Assembly (NCBI RefSeq): GCF_037038585.1
Contig: NC_092560.1
Coordinates: 83,056,049 to 83,120,048, forward strand
DNA length: 64,000 nucleotides
DNA from: Patagioenas fasciata
Lineage: Eukaryota; Chordata; Aves; Columbiformes; Columbidae
Reading direction: 5' to 3'
Positions 12,574 to 24,761 of the stretch are shown one piece after another. Position numbers and translations under genes: made by a program. Under the pieces are notes generated by a model that did no database searches, was not told the DNA's origin, and saw only the letters and a list, made by a program, of their open reading frames with translations. Each line of letters begins with the position of its first letter. Position 1 is the stretch's first letter.

Positions 12574-13139
12574 ATCACCAGGAGTTGGCCATGCTTCCCC
12601 AGGATCCCAACATCTGGGCTATCCAAAAGCCCCATATTTCTTTGATGGGATGGCAGGACCTGACCGGGCATGGGAGGGAATTTCATCCCCTCCTTGAGCC
12701 AGGTCCCCGGCACTAAGCACCTCTCTCCTGCCTGATTCGCCTTTCCCTTGACAGCCTACACCTCTGACAGTCCATTCTTCATCACTGACTATTAATATTT
12801 TATAGCGGCAGCCAGCACAGGGACACCACTGCGACAGCTGCTTCAGAATTGCAGGTGGACCATGCAGATAGCCTGACTCCTAAATGAGTTAGGGTCACTC
12901 CGGCATCATAGGGCATTTTTTTGGCCTGGGTTAAAGGTACAGCAAGGGGCACCCACAGACAGCAGCATCTTGCCCTGAGTTTTCAGGTAGTTGTGGTGGG
13001 AACACACCAAATTACAGCCAAACCCAGCCTCGCTCAGCACTTAATCCTGGCTCAGCTGAGCCCCACCCACCTTGTCTTTGCTAATTTTTTTTTCTTTCCC
13101 TGTTATTTAAATGATTTTGAGCAAGAAAGTAGGCCATGA
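12574..13139. other. Intergenic, nothing recognised
   Basis: No gene or repeat family seen after the CR1 tail. Confidence 0.6.
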
Positions 13140-13440
13140 AAAAGGGGGTAGCATTGTTTTAATAATTAGCAATTATGATCACTGCAATATTAATTGCATA
13201 TTTCCATCGCAAACACCCCCCTAGAGGGGAAAAGTGAGCGGTGGTTAGAGACCGCCGAAGCCTAAAACTGGAATTCCTGGGAACAGGGAGGGGAAAAAAA
13301 GGGAGAGAGAGAATGAACTTCTTACATTCAAGTAAATTACTACAGGGATTCCTTAGAAACCTTTAATTAGCCCTGCTCTGCTGTCGCATTGATTGGTCTG
13401 AAACTCATCAATTATTCAATGGCAGCGTCTCTCTCTCTTT
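13140..13440. promoter_or_regulatory. Candidate conserved noncoding element
   Basis: Contains TTTTAATAATTAGCAATTAT, CAATATTAATTGCATATTTC, TTTAATTAGC and CTCATCAATTATTCAATGGC: several TAATTA/ATTA cores and an octamer-like TTGCAT. No repeat or coding signal. Confidence 0.3.
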
Positions 13441-14397
13441 TTTTGCTTTCTTTTCATCCTTTAGGTGGAAGAGCCTGTTCTTAACCTGCTGGGGCGTTTC
13501 TGTTTCCATGCCATCGTGCCACGGGCCAGAAAACTCAGCTCGATTTCCACCCTCCAGCCCAAACCCTGTAGGGACCTGGCCTGATCTTCATGCTAGACGA
13601 TCAAGACCCCGTGCCCTTGCCTTTCTGGGGTTGTCTGTCCCCAGTGGGACAAGCATGGTGAAGAGGTGACCCATGATGATTTTTTAGGCTTCCTCACCAG
13701 TCCTGGCTGCTTTCCAGGTCAAGTAATTTCACACCAGCCTCCAAAGGTTGGGTTTTCTAGCGGACAATGTGCTCCTCACACCCGGCATCCCTGCAAAGTA
13801 GCTGTTACTAGAAGGAAAGAAGGTGTCACGGCTCCTCCCAAGTCAGGGCTGCATTTCCATGCCAGAAAAGTCATTTTGGGGAAAATAAGAGAAGGACATG
13901 CTTTAGGCAGCCCTCATCAGCTCTGGCAAGAACGTGGGGCTGACCCGGATTGTAGTTAATTGCTCCCCAGTGAAATTTGGCCCGGGAAGTTTAGAGTCCT
14001 TCATGCAAGGCGCTACATACAAGTTGTTATTTCCACTGCTGGTTTGTGGCTGGGAATCATCGATAACCATCTCAAATTGGCCACTTCCTCAAAAAAAACC
14101 CACAGTTTCCATGTATTCATTTTCTTAAGGCACAGCCCTCATTAGCTGTTCCCTCTCACGCCAACACTGCCCAAGCTCCACCTTCCTGGGTTGATTTACC
14201 CCACCAACCTGGTAGCAAACCACTCCTTGGTACCTGGTTTTTGGCTACCAAAAGCACCCTGGACCTGGTCCTCCCACCAGCAGTGAGCTACGGCAGTGGC
14301 TCAGCCATGGCACCGAAGCGTTGTGGATGAAGATGAACCACAACGACCAAAATTCATCCCTGGCTGCCTCGCACTAGTTAAACTGTTAGGAGAATGT
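13441..14397. other. Intergenic, nothing recognised
   Basis: Chance frames of up to 97 codons; the last 100 bp may be eroded CR1 but I cannot align it. Confidence 0.55.
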
Positions 14398-14836
14398 GCT
14401 AAAGCCACCAAGATGCTGAAGGGAGTGGAGCATCTCCCGTGTGAGGAAAGGCTGAGGGAGCTGGGGCTCTGGAGCTGGAGAAGGGGACACTGAGGGGTGA
14501 CCTCATTAATGGGGATCCATATAGAAAGGGTGAGTGTCAGGAGGATGGAGCCAGGCTCTTCTGGGTGACAACCAATGATAGGACAAGGGGCAATGGGTTC
14601 AAACTTGAACATAGGAGGTTCCGCTTAGATATGAGAAGAAACTTGTTCCTGGTGAGGGTGTCAGAGCCTGGCCCAGGCTGCCCAGGGAGGTTGTGGAGTC
14701 TCCTTCTCTGCAGACATTCAAACCCGCCTGGACACCTTCCTGTGGAACCTCAGCTGGGTGTTCCTGCTCCATGGGGGGTTGCACTGGATGAGCTTTCCAG
14801 TGCCCTTCCAACCCCTGACACTCTGTGATTTTGTGA
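14398..14836 (+). mobile_element. CR1 LINE 3' end with ORF2 remnant
   Basis: [20 protein letters not shown] then ELGLWSW is the eroded ORF2 C-terminus. The 3'UTR shows AGGACAAGGGGCAATGGGTT, CTGCCCAGGGAGGTTGTGGA, and ends CACTCTGTGATTTTGTGA, a CR1 octamer tail. A different subfamily from the 12-kb copy. The unclassified repeat at 14838 starts right at its tail. Confidence 0.92.
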
Positions 14837-14837
14837 C

Positions 14838-14960
14838 AACAGCTTTGCTCCCCAAGCGTGTAAACATATGAGGCTGTATATTTTTCAATCGCGCTTATCC
14901 CCGGGAATTTTCTCTAAAAGCTGGTTTTTGGAGACCCCTACGTACGATGCAGTTTCACAG
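14838..14960 (+). repeat. Unclassified dispersed repeat, copy A
   Basis: CAACAGC, ACATATGAGGCTGTATATTT, CTTATCCCCGGGAATTTTCT and GCTGGTTTTTGGAGACCC align in order and spacing with a second copy at 17524-17645, at roughly two-thirds identity or better. It starts two bases after a CR1 tail. I do not recognise the family. Confidence 0.65.
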
Positions 14961-15550
14961 CCGGCACGGCCGCGCGTTGCGATGCAGCGACACCGGCTCT
15001 TGTGCTGTGCAGAGGAGCAGTGAGCTCTGCTCACGTTAGTGCTTAGGAAAGAGATTAACTGGATGGGAAAGCAGGCTTATGTTTTCAGGCTTCAAGCCTT
15101 TCCTTGAATTTGTAACTTTGGAAAATTTTGGTTAGATATGCAAAATTTGGTTGATTCCAAATTTTTTTTGTCTCCTGTAGGAAACCATATTTTAATTTTT
15201 TAAGTCACACGCACCTTTTAACAGATTAAATGGAGCTGCTTTTGTTGTTTTTATTTTCCCAGACTAAAAGCAATTTTTCTGTCACCTCTCCTTCCCACAC
15301 AACCATCTTTTTTACAAGATATGAGATCAAGGACTTCAGGGGGATGAAAATCAGTGGAGAAAACACAAAATTCAAGGCCAGCTCCAAAAAGCACTGTGGG
15401 TGAAGGGGGTGGGCAGATCTCTTGGCCGAACAGACCCCGGTCCCCATATTTGCAACAGCAGTGGAAAAACTGAAACCATTTTCATGACAAAGTGCCCGGA
15501 ATTAACTTTTCCAATGGTTACTCACCTAGCTGAATACAAACCCTCAGCTC
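14961..15550. other. Intergenic, short CpG-rich start, otherwise nothing recognised
   Basis: 14960-15000 has a local CpG cluster (GCACGGCCGCGCGTTGCGAT). The rest is AT-rich without gene or repeat. Confidence 0.55.
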
Positions 15551-16003
15551 AGGAAAGAGATTGAAGTGGAGCGGGTCCAGAGAAGAGCAACACGACTGGG
15601 GAAGGGACTTGAACACAAGACCCATGGGGAGAGGCTGAGGGAGCTGGGCTTGTTCAGTCTGGAGCAGAGGAGGCTTAGAGGTGAGCTCAGCACTCTCTAG
15701 AACGACCTGAAGGGCAGTTCTAGCCAGGGGGGGATTGGGCTCTTCTCCCAGGCAGTCAGCAATAGGACAAGGGGACTTAAACTTGAGTTTAGACTGGAGA
15801 TGAGAAAGCAATTCTGTGCAGAGAGAGTGGTCAGCATTGGAATGGCTGCCCAGGGAGGTGCTGGACTCACCGGCCCTGGAGGTTTTTAAGCTGAGATTGG
15901 CCATGGCACTTAGTGCCGTGATCTGGTCAATGGACTGGAGTTGGCCCAAGGGTTGGACTGGATGATCTCTGGAGGGCTTTTCCAACCCGGTCCATTCTGT
16001 GAA
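15551..16003 (+). mobile_element. CR1 LINE 3' end with ORF2 remnant
   Basis: [20 protein letters not shown] then [20 protein letters not shown] is the ORF2 C-terminal region in one open stretch. The 3'UTR has GGCTGCCCAGGGAGGTGCTG, GGATGATCTCTGGAGGGCTT and ends TCCATTCTGTGAA. The 216-residue minus-strand frame over it is antisense to this element and not a gene. Confidence 0.92.
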
Positions 16004-17295
16004 ACCATTATCGCAAATGGCAATGACCGGCTTTTCAGAGCAATGAACTTGCCTGCAAACAGGGTTTGTGTTTTTTCCCTGCCCAAAATAAAAACTTGGA
16101 AGAGACCAAAATAATATTGAAAAGATGAAAAAAAAAAAAAAAATGGCAGCTAGCTTTTCCACACTCAAAAAGAAAAGCAGTTTTCAACTAAAATCCCTTT
16201 GTTTTGGGGAATCCCAGAAAACTCCTGTGCTTTTTTGTAATGCTAAGGTCCCATTCATCCCACTTTCATGAGGAAAACCTGGCAGAACTGCAAAAATTGC
16301 CCTGGAAAATGGTTCATGCAGAGAAAATCTCTCACCTTTTAGTGGAAACAGGCTTGGAAGGCTGAGAATGACTTTAGGATAATTTACCAAGAATTAAGCT
16401 AAAAGTGGACGCACACAATATAAGAGAAAAAATTTAAATTCCAAACCTGTAGTAATTTTCTGCATCTGTGTTTGAACTCCAGAAAAAGCCGTTTTTAAAC
16501 CAACGAGGTGAGAAAATCAAGGCAGCAAAACCCCCTTTCCATGGCTGGTGGGGCAGATCCGAGCCACCCCCAAACTTCCCACCCACCATCGACCGTCCTA
16601 TGTATCGAGTTCACCTGTTCTCCCTTATTTTCTTGCAAAATTTTTGAGAAAAACAGCTTGTCCCACACATAATTTTTTTTAAAACATTTTCTCTTGAAGT
16701 TAAGAGAATGTATTTTAAAGAAATGCTTAATTTGACCCTAATTGTTTTACACAAATCCCACAGAAGCGTGGGCGAAGGTTTTGCATTTTCAAATTAATTT
16801 TGGGTAGTTTCAAAATACGATTTTTAAAAATAAGTAATCATCCCTCTTAGACTAACTTATAACAACGATTTACCTCTAAATTTTTAGGGCACTTTTATTT
16901 TTCCCCCCCTCAGACAGAATTTAATGCCATTAATTTGACGCCATTTTATAAATCTATTTATACACCTTTTGACATGGGAATCATTTGTCTTCTCCCCTCC
17001 TCCAGCTTTTATTTGCCTCTAGTACACTTCCATAGTTTTGCTTCAGTTAAGCTTGTTTTAAAATTTGCTATTTAAAACAAAGAGGGAAATGAGTAATTCG
17101 TTTGGTGGAAAACAAAATAAAATTGGAATTTACTATATTATCCAAAAATAGGACATTTGGTGCCATCTGCAAGCAATGTGGATGTACCTGGAGACCCTGG
17201 GAAGGTTGGGATGGTCCCATTGGGTACCTCAAGGTAACCCCACTCCTACTCTGAATGTCAGTTACTGCCACATACAGGCAAAATAAACATTAAAC
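16004..17295. other. Intergenic, nothing recognised
   Basis: AT-rich with an A-run at 16127-16142. No gene or repeat family seen. Confidence 0.6.
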
Positions 17296-17415
17296 AAATA
17301 AATAAAATAAAATAAAATAAAATAAAATAAATAAAATAAAATAAAATAAAATAAAATAAAATAAAATAAAATAAAATAAAATAAAATAAAATAAAATAAA
17401 ATAATAAAATAAAAT
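17296..17415. repeat. (AAAAT)n pentanucleotide microsatellite
   Basis: About 23 copies of AAAAT over 120 bp, with occasional AAAT units that shift the phase. Likely length-polymorphic. The minus-strand frame rich in Phe, Ile, Leu and Tyr over it is an artefact. Confidence 0.97.
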
Positions 17416-17523
17416 TCCAAATCAAACAAAACCTGAACCCCTTGCCCCAAGAGGGGGATAAGAAACTACCTATTGACTATGAATTTCATTTATCTTCCCA
17501 CCCTTCCTTGATTTGAGCAGTTG

Positions 17524-17645
17524 CAACAGCATCGCTCACAATGCATGGACACATATTAGCCTGTGTATTTCCCATACTACTTATCCCTGGGAATTTATTC
17601 TAAAGCTTGCTTTTGGAAACCCATAAGTAGGACATAATTCAGAGG
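17524..17645 (+). repeat. Unclassified dispersed repeat, copy B
   Basis: CAACAGC, ACATATTAGCCTGTGTATTT, CTTATCCCTGGGAATTTATT and GCTTGCTTTTGGAAACCC, parallel to copy A 2.7 kb to the left. Flanking sequences do not clearly align, which suggests an interspersed family more than a simple tandem duplication. Confidence 0.65.
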
Positions 17646-17734
17646 ATTTCATGTTCTGGTCAATGTTTTGTAAAGTAGTTATTCTGCAAGGCCTGATACT
17701 GCGGAGAAAAATATCCTTGATTTTTTTTTCCTAG

Positions 17735-17820
17735 ATATAATATATATATATAAACTTATTTATATATATAATTATATTTTAATATATATATGTATATATA
17801 TATAATTTTATTTATATACA
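17735..17820. repeat. TA-rich dinucleotide tract
   Basis: Alternating TA runs broken by AAACTT, AATTA and TTTAA, about 85 bp. Such tracts can extrude cruciforms. It lies 320 bp beyond the AAAAT array. Confidence 0.9.
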
Positions 17821-19479
17821 GGTAAAATCAGAATCATAAAAAACATAAACACCCTGAAAGAAACATGATATTTGGTTCGCCTACCTATGCCAGACAAGCA
17901 CTTTGAGCCTATTTTACCCTAAAATATGCACATACGTGTTCCCTTGTTCAAGGGAGCCAGAACTGCCAGAAATGCTGCCAATTAGAAACTTTTTGATTAT
18001 GGATAATCATTTCCATCCCATTATCACAGAGCTGGAGCCCACACGCTCATCCCATCACCTGCTGCTGCTGTTGGGACACGGTAATTCTGTACCTTATGGT
18101 GAAGCCCAATATATTACTGTTAAAAGTCTTTGGAAATATTCTTACTACAAGTTTATTGAAAACAACTGGATTATTTTCTCTACTTTTGAGGGTAGAAGGA
18201 GGAATAATGTGACAGTTCTTTCCCGGCTTTCCATGTCTCACCACCTGCACCTGCCCTCTGAAGTGAAGGGGAAGAAACATTTAAAATCATACTTCTTCCT
18301 AATTTTTCAGTGTTTGTTTCCCTTTTTAATTTTGAATACAGGTCAGAAGTGCTGCTGTTTTCTATGGATGAAGTGGAGGGGGCTTAATTTCTATCAAAGT
18401 CATGGGCACTACTTGTGAACTGACCAAAGAGAATCAATCGAAAAATCAACCAAAACCATACTTCCCCCTTGACAAAAAATAAAAAGCAAACAAACAAAAG
18501 ACCAACCTCAAACCTCTCAGGTGTCTTAAGAACAAGCTGTATTTTCTGGGAAAATATTTAATTGGGTTTTTATAGGATATATTGTAAGGCATTTGCTTCA
18601 AACGCAGTTTTGTCTTTGCTGTTGTAATCTAAATTTCCTGGTTTAAAAAATTTAGAAGTCTGAATTTTGTATTTTTTTTCTCTTTTCACTACAACATAAT
18701 TTTTAGAAACCTGTAGTTTCAGCACAAACTTTTTTATTGTTCCTCCATGAAATATATTAACAAACAAAAATAAACAACAGCCTCATACATGAGGATGGCA
18801 GCAGGTGATCCAGTCCTACAGCTGCATGGAAGAAATCAACTGCTATAAAATTAAGATTTCATGCACTGGGGAAGGTAAATGCAAGGTTTTTAAAGCCTTA
18901 CACCATGCTAGAGAGGAGAGTAAGGATTTAGTTGTTGCTAATTTTGTTGCCGATATCCCTTTTTTAATTTGTTGGCAATTTTTTTAATCCCATCATCAAG
19001 TCACCGTCAACCCCAACTCTTCCCATCAACGTCACTAAAAGGTCACCCTTCCCGGGAATACAAGTTTAAATCCCAACTGCACCAAAGAAGAATTGCATGA
19101 GCTACAGGCCCACAAAACTTGTTCAAAGGCGCTTAGAAATGTGAAAAAAAAAAGAACTAAGAGTGAAAATTTTCTTCCTATCCCCCAAGGAAACCCTTTT
19201 TTCCCCAGGATCAGCCTCAATGCAACAGCCTCATGGTCCAATGCAAGAGGGCAGGGACAAACAAATCCACCTGCCTCACAATTTTTGCCTCTGCTCGTGA
19301 GTTTAAGGCTGGATACGTAAGAAAATACTTTTCCTGTTGATTTTTTTTGTTTGTTTGTTTCGTGGCATTTTGCTCCCTACCACTAAAGCAAAAACACACA
19401 TAAGCGCATCCTTGTCTTTAAGAGAATGTGGGTTTCTTCGCTCCTCTCCTCCCCTCCCAAATTTCAAGGAGAACATACA
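17821..19479. other. Intergenic, nothing recognised
   Basis: The largest frame, 17903-18418 plus (171 codons), shows no known domain, has no splice context, and overlaps a 77-codon minus frame. I do not call it a gene. Confidence 0.55.
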
Positions 19480-19740
19480 GCTCATGAAAATTTAATGCCA
19501 TATGTAACAAAGCAAAATGAATATTTAATTGGAGCTTTTATGTGAAAGTAGATAACAAAACCAGTTACACACAGGGAAAAAAAAATAAATAAGCCCCTCT
19601 AATGTTTGATAAAAACTGGGACTGAAGCAGTTAAGCTATTGGCAACAAGCGGCTCCTAATAAACACTCAGCTAATTCTGCAGGAAAAGCACTAATTAGAA
19701 AAGCAATAATAATCGGTGTAATTGCTCTAAATTACCCTCC
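19480..19740. promoter_or_regulatory. Candidate conserved noncoding element
   Basis: AATATTTAATTGGAGC, CTCAGCTAATTCTGC, GCACTAATTAGAAAAGC and GGTGTAATTGCTC give a dense homeodomain-type cluster in a repeat-free block with no open frame. Confidence 0.3.
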
Positions 19741-20059
19741 TCACAGAGAAGTGGGTTTGGATACTGAAGCGCAGCTGCTCCTGCTCCATCCAGGAGCTCG
19801 CAGCCAAGGATGCTCCGGCTTTTCTCTACTGCCCTCTCCAGGTCCAGGAAGGTGGAGGAGATGTCACCTCTCACTATCGCAGGGAAAGACAGGGGGAAAC
19901 GCCCCATCCTGGGCACCCTTGGGTGTCCCAGCCTGCCTGGGTTCAGCCTGCAGCCCATGGTGGCATCACTTGGTTGTCGCTGGGTCCAGAAAACACAACG
20001 TTGTGGTCCGGAAAACACAACGTTGGGCTCCAGAAAGAGATGAGCTGAGAAGATACAAG
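19741..20059. other. Intergenic with small internal duplication
   Basis: GAAAACACAACGTTGGGCTC and GAAAACACAACGTTGTGGTC (about 19988-20030) are two adjacent copies of an 18-20 bp unit. Possibly the eroded 5' part of the CR1 at 20060. Confidence 0.5.
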
Positions 20060-20388
20060 GAGGGCCATGAAGTTGGTGAAGGGTTTGGATGAGAAGCCAT
20101 ATGAGGAGTGGCTGAAGTCGCTTGTTTTGTTCAGCCTGGAAAAGTAGAGACTGAGAGGAGACCTCATTGCAGTTGCAGCTTCATCACAAGGGGAGGAGGA
20201 GGGACAGGAATCAAACTCTTGTCTTTAGTGATCAATTACAGAACCTGGGGGAATGTCAGGAAGATGTGCCACGGAGGTTCAACTGGACATTAGGAAAAGG
20301 TTCTTCACCCAGAGGGTGCCGGACACTGGAACAGGCTCCCCAGGGAGGTGTCAGGGTCCCAAGACCAACAGTGTTCAAGAAGTGCAGC
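20060..20388 (+). mobile_element. CR1 LINE fragment, truncated at both ends
   Basis: AMKLVKGLDEKPYEEWLKSL then FSLEK, a stop, and RLRGDLIAV is the ORF2 C-terminus with an in-frame stop. The 3'UTR continues CTTCACCCAGAGGGTGCCGG, CTGGAACAGGCTCCCCAGGG and GTGTTCAAGAAG, then stops matching; the octamer tail is missing. Confidence 0.88.
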
Positions 20389-22429
20389 TTCGATTTGGGA
20401 TTAACCAAAACCAGACCAAAGCTGAGTTCTTACTCACTGATGCACCTGGAAAAACAGCCCTGAACATTTATCTTCTACTGCTCGTGGTCTGAATACGCAT
20501 TTTACACTGCAAATGCTGCACATTGTGCTGTGTTTTGATTCATGCTTCACCTATACCGCATAGACCTTCCTGGTAGCAGAGTTTGGTTTTTATAATATAA
20601 TTTTTGAACACTACGCTATTTTATGGTTTGAGCAGCTTTCCAAAATAAATATGCATTGGCTCTGCATGCTGCAAAGTCCTCGATAAATAAAAAGATGGGT
20701 GGGTGTCCCTGGTGTTCGGGTTTGCAGGGTGGTGGTAGGGATCGTGCTGCAAAGCCCTGGGCAGGTCCGCCAAGACGGTCATTGAGTTTCCTTCCAGAGC
20801 TTGAATCTACAGATGGCAGACACACAATGAAAACACCAAAATATTTCTCAAAACTGGTCTCAAATGGCGTGATAATCTCCACTCATTTCCATCAGCTCTC
20901 ATGGATGTAGAAGAGATGGTTGGGTTTGTCTGTTTGCTTTTTTATTGAATTTCATTGATCCTGATGGAATCGCTACAGAGGAAATTATCCCAGGAACAAG
21001 GTTAAATGGTCAAACGCTCTCTCCAGATTTTCTCTTTAAGCAGAAAAGTAATGCAGAAACCTAAAGTAGTGCCTTGCGGAGTCAAAACCCTTCCTGGCCT
21101 TGGCTTAATCCCCTTACTTCGACAATACTACTCATGCTGTACCACAGTCTTGGAAAGCGGACAGTCACGCTCCAAGTTTCCCTGTGTAATTATGTTTAAA
21201 TCCTCATTGCTTCCATGCATGCTTCAGCGTTATTTATATTGGTTTAACGATCCATTAAACAAATACTGTACTCTGGGAAGTGTTACTTTGCTTAGGAACA
21301 ATTACAGTTTCTCCAGCATTCAGTGGTGCCAACCACGGTGCAGAGCTGGCTTGGAGTAGGGGTTTGAGGCTTATAGGGGTATGGAAAAGGACTTTCAGCA
21401 ACATTAATGTAACCCCTTCTGATTTTCTGTATTTAAAATCGTATTTCAATGACATTCTGAAGTGGGGTTTTTTTGTTTGTTTTAAAAATAACTACTTTTT
21501 GTATGAACTCACCTTAATTACAACCTGATCGCACTGAAGAGGGAGTCCTACCTGGCACGGTTTACTCAACTGGAGTCCAATCCTGCAAATACTTCCAGAA
21601 TTTTGATGCTGCTGTGGACAGGGTCCAGGTGGTGAAACAGAACCCACGAGCCAACCTCACCTTCCTCATCGCAGACACTGCGCGTCCAGCCGCGCATGTT
21701 GAAGAACATCTCACGATGACCATGTGTCGGGCCAAGAAGGGAAGATGTGGCCCTGGTCCTTGTGGCAAGTAGCCTGGTTCTCATCTGTCCTCAGCCATGG
21801 GGTGGGAAGGAGCTCACAAATGCCCTCCCAGAAAACCAGAGCTGTGCCGGCACCTCGGGAATGGGGAGCAACATGTTTATGCAAAGAGGGTCTTTGCAGG
21901 CAAGAGGCACAAGGAAAGAAAACTCAATGCAAGGGAAGAGATGGTATTGGGGCCACTACCCTTCAAAGGCAGATTTCAGTTAGATCAGCAACTGGATGTC
22001 TCAGGCATGGCAGTTTTTTGCAAGCCCGTCACTTCAGCCCATAATTAATTTATATTTTTTTTTATTTTTAAGTGGTCTTCAGTTGATCAGTTGAGCTTAG
22101 CTTATCCTTCCAGTTTGCTGCCATGCATTAGGTGAGCCCCAGCACAAGGGAGAAGATTGAAAAGGAACCAAAAGGCAGAGGTAGGCAGAGACCAGCCCAT
22201 GGGAAGGAGGTGGAGAGGGAGGATTTGGGGATATCAGGGGGACCACAGGGGCCTTCCCTGACCCTGGTAGCAGCTCAGATCTGCAGAAGCGGGGGTACGG
22301 TTTTGTGTTCCACCTAATTAGGGTGCCTGGATATGCCTGAAACACGTGCTGGCTCTTTCATGTGCCCATTCACCTTTTACTCCTTGCCAAAGTGGTCTCT
22401 TGTGTCTTAAGACCTGTCTTATTGTCCTT
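20389..22429. other. Intergenic, nothing recognised
   Basis: Frames of up to 117 codons (21006-21359 plus) and 106 codons (21724-22044 plus) lack known domains. No repeat recognised. Confidence 0.55.
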
Positions 22430-22740
22430 GGTCTGGCAGAGTGGAAAATTTAATTTTAAACTAATTAGTTTCTAAGTTGCTGAATATCCTCAAATTACGG
22501 GGCATCACCTTTCCCAAAGGGGGAGAACAACATAACTCACCTGTATCCAACATTTGACACTGCTGGAGTCGAGAGCACAGAAACAAAGGATCCCCAATTG
22601 CTTATTGTCTTGGCTCAAAGGTCGAGAGTCGTTTATGACAAAGCTCTAATTAATAGTTTATTACCCATAACTGACCATAGTCTCTTTTGTGAGCATTTAA
22701 TATTATTAGCTAAAGGTTTGCTTTGAATGCAGAATGAGGT
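22430..22740. promoter_or_regulatory. Candidate conserved noncoding element
   Basis: TTTAATTTTAAACTAATTAG, CCAATTGCTTATTGTCTTGG (SOX-type ATTGTC), CTCTAATTAATAGTTTATTA and AATATTATTAGC cluster without repeats or coding signal. Confidence 0.3.
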
Positions 22741-24761
22741 TCTCTTTGAATTCTTCTTGTCCAGCTTTCCTTGGTCTTCAACCAAGGTTGCCCTCCAGCC
22801 CAGCTTGCGTTCCCCAAGCATAGACCTCTTTGTGTCAGCAGCGTTTCACCTGACACCAAATCATTGAACGTGCTGTTGCTTGATTACTTGGTCACTGAAA
22901 GGTCATATGGATATAAATACTATTTTCCAGTTATTTAGATAAATGGGTCAGTAATCACACAAAGACCAGCTAGCTCTTTAAAGCTAACAACAGCAGCGAT
23001 CACCATCCAAATTTAGTTTTTAAAGTTCATATAGCATCTGGGTTAATCTACCAGCATGCAATAGTTCTCAAAAGATGACGTTGGGTTTTTCCCTTTTTTT
23101 TTTTTCCTTTGGTCCTTCGAAAGGTACCAAAAGGAGAACCCAGGCATCGGGGTGCAGACACAGTACCTGGCTTTATGATGATGAGGGTTATGTATTTATA
23201 AATAACGGGTTGGTGGAGGTGATGCTGATTTCCATTTGAGACTGTTGTGGCAACACGTTGCGCAAGAAGTTGGGTGGGAAGGGGTCAGGAGGATCAGGCT
23301 TGGGTGTGCTAGAAAAAGCTCCAACCTCCCTTTTGCTGTCTTGATGCTGTTCCTGTATACAGGATCTGCACAGGGCAAGAGGAAAGAAAAATTATTTAAA
23401 ACAAAAAATAATCATTCTTCTCTTCCCCCCTCCTTTGTCACGTTACTTCATCTCACTTCTTCCCACTATGTCTGTTTGCTTAGTGCTGAATATGCCACAG
23501 GGTCCCGGCGACAACATTGATCACTACAGATATAGGGCAGATTTTTCCATTCACTGGCGATTAAAAAAGACAACACAATGAGGAGAATAACAGCAAAAAG
23601 TACTAATAAGTTTAAGAGTCGAATTGGGGGCCAAACCTTTTTTCAACTGATGTATTTAAAAGGATATTTTCCCCAAAAGAATTAAATTCAAAATAAAAAA
23701 TATTTCAAAGAGAAAAGGTTACTTCGCTTTGAGAGCGTTCCTTTGACATATTCCCCAAAGTTCTTCTTAAATTACCCTCCTACGACCCCAGCAGTTCGGC
23801 AGATGCTAAAAAACAAAGGATTGAGGTTATTCATCAAGAGCTTCAGTTAAGAAAGTTGCTGCAGGTCTCCTTTAATGCAACATGCGTGGATGGCTGCGTC
23901 TCCATGTGAAGACCGATGTCCTCACCTGTTCCAGCAATGCCTACGAAGATGATGGTGAAATGGACAGAAAATGCCATTTGGGCTACGCAGAGAGGTACTC
24001 GCTCCAAATTGTGGTCACTGGTGGGTCTCACCCATTCCCCTGAGATGCGCTTTGGTACCAAGACTTCTGCTATCGAGTACTTTTGTCCCTCATAAAACAG
24101 CTCCACAGTTTTGCTTCAGGAGCTCCCACACTTGAACACCCCACAGTAAACCCCCAAATTCCCCATTGCAACCACCCATGTCCCCTTCTCACTCTCCTGA
24201 TGCCTCTGGTCACTACCAGAAGCAGTGCCCATGGCTGGAGGGACAGCAGCCAGATCTGGCACCACTCGCAGGGCCAACCATGGACACCCAACCACCACAG
24301 CCCTACCCACTTGTTTTTCGGAGATAGCGACTGGGCACTTCACCCTGCTCATCATATCCTGGTATCCTCGAAAGTGGTACCCGAGCCCTACCTGGTCTTT
24401 TCCTCTCCAGAACAGCACAGGGATGCTCTTGGTGAACTCTCCCTTGGACAGACAGTCTTTCACCTTGGGAAGGCCACATCACTGAAAAAAGCTCTGTATT
24501 TCAGAACTCCTCCGTACGCATTCAGCCCTAGATGGACAGCTGCTCATCCATTCCCTGTTCTCTGCTGCCATCAGGTGGATGTTTGATGTTATTCAGGATG
24601 CGGCGAAAAATCCCAGCGTGTTTTCCTCAGGTTCAACCAACTTGGCCATGGGCGGTAGACTTCCTGGCGTTGGAGACATGGAAAAATCCTTGGTATGTTT
24701 CCCCTTCTGAGGAACAAGCTGATTTTGAACACCACAAAGAGCCGGCAAGACTCAACAGGCA
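22741..24761. other. Intergenic, nothing recognised
   Basis: 24083-24586 plus is open for 167 codons, is Ser/Pro/His-rich and has no known domain; the overlapping minus frame is 115 codons. I treat both as chance. Confidence 0.5.

Noticed and set aside
12234..12713. 159-codon minus-strand open frame
   Set aside because: Antisense to CR1 3'UTR; similar frames recur at each copy of the same subfamily.
15518..16168. 216-codon minus-strand open frame
   Set aside because: Antisense to a CR1 3' end whose sense strand encodes the ORF2 C-terminus; no domain.
17903..18418. 171-codon plus-strand open frame
   Set aside because: No recognisable domain, no splice context and AT-rich irregular composition; most likely chance.
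24083..24586. 167-codon plus-strand open frame rich in Pro, His and Ser
   Set aside because: No known family, and an overlapping antisense frame is also open. Could be retested by homology search, but nothing here supports a gene.
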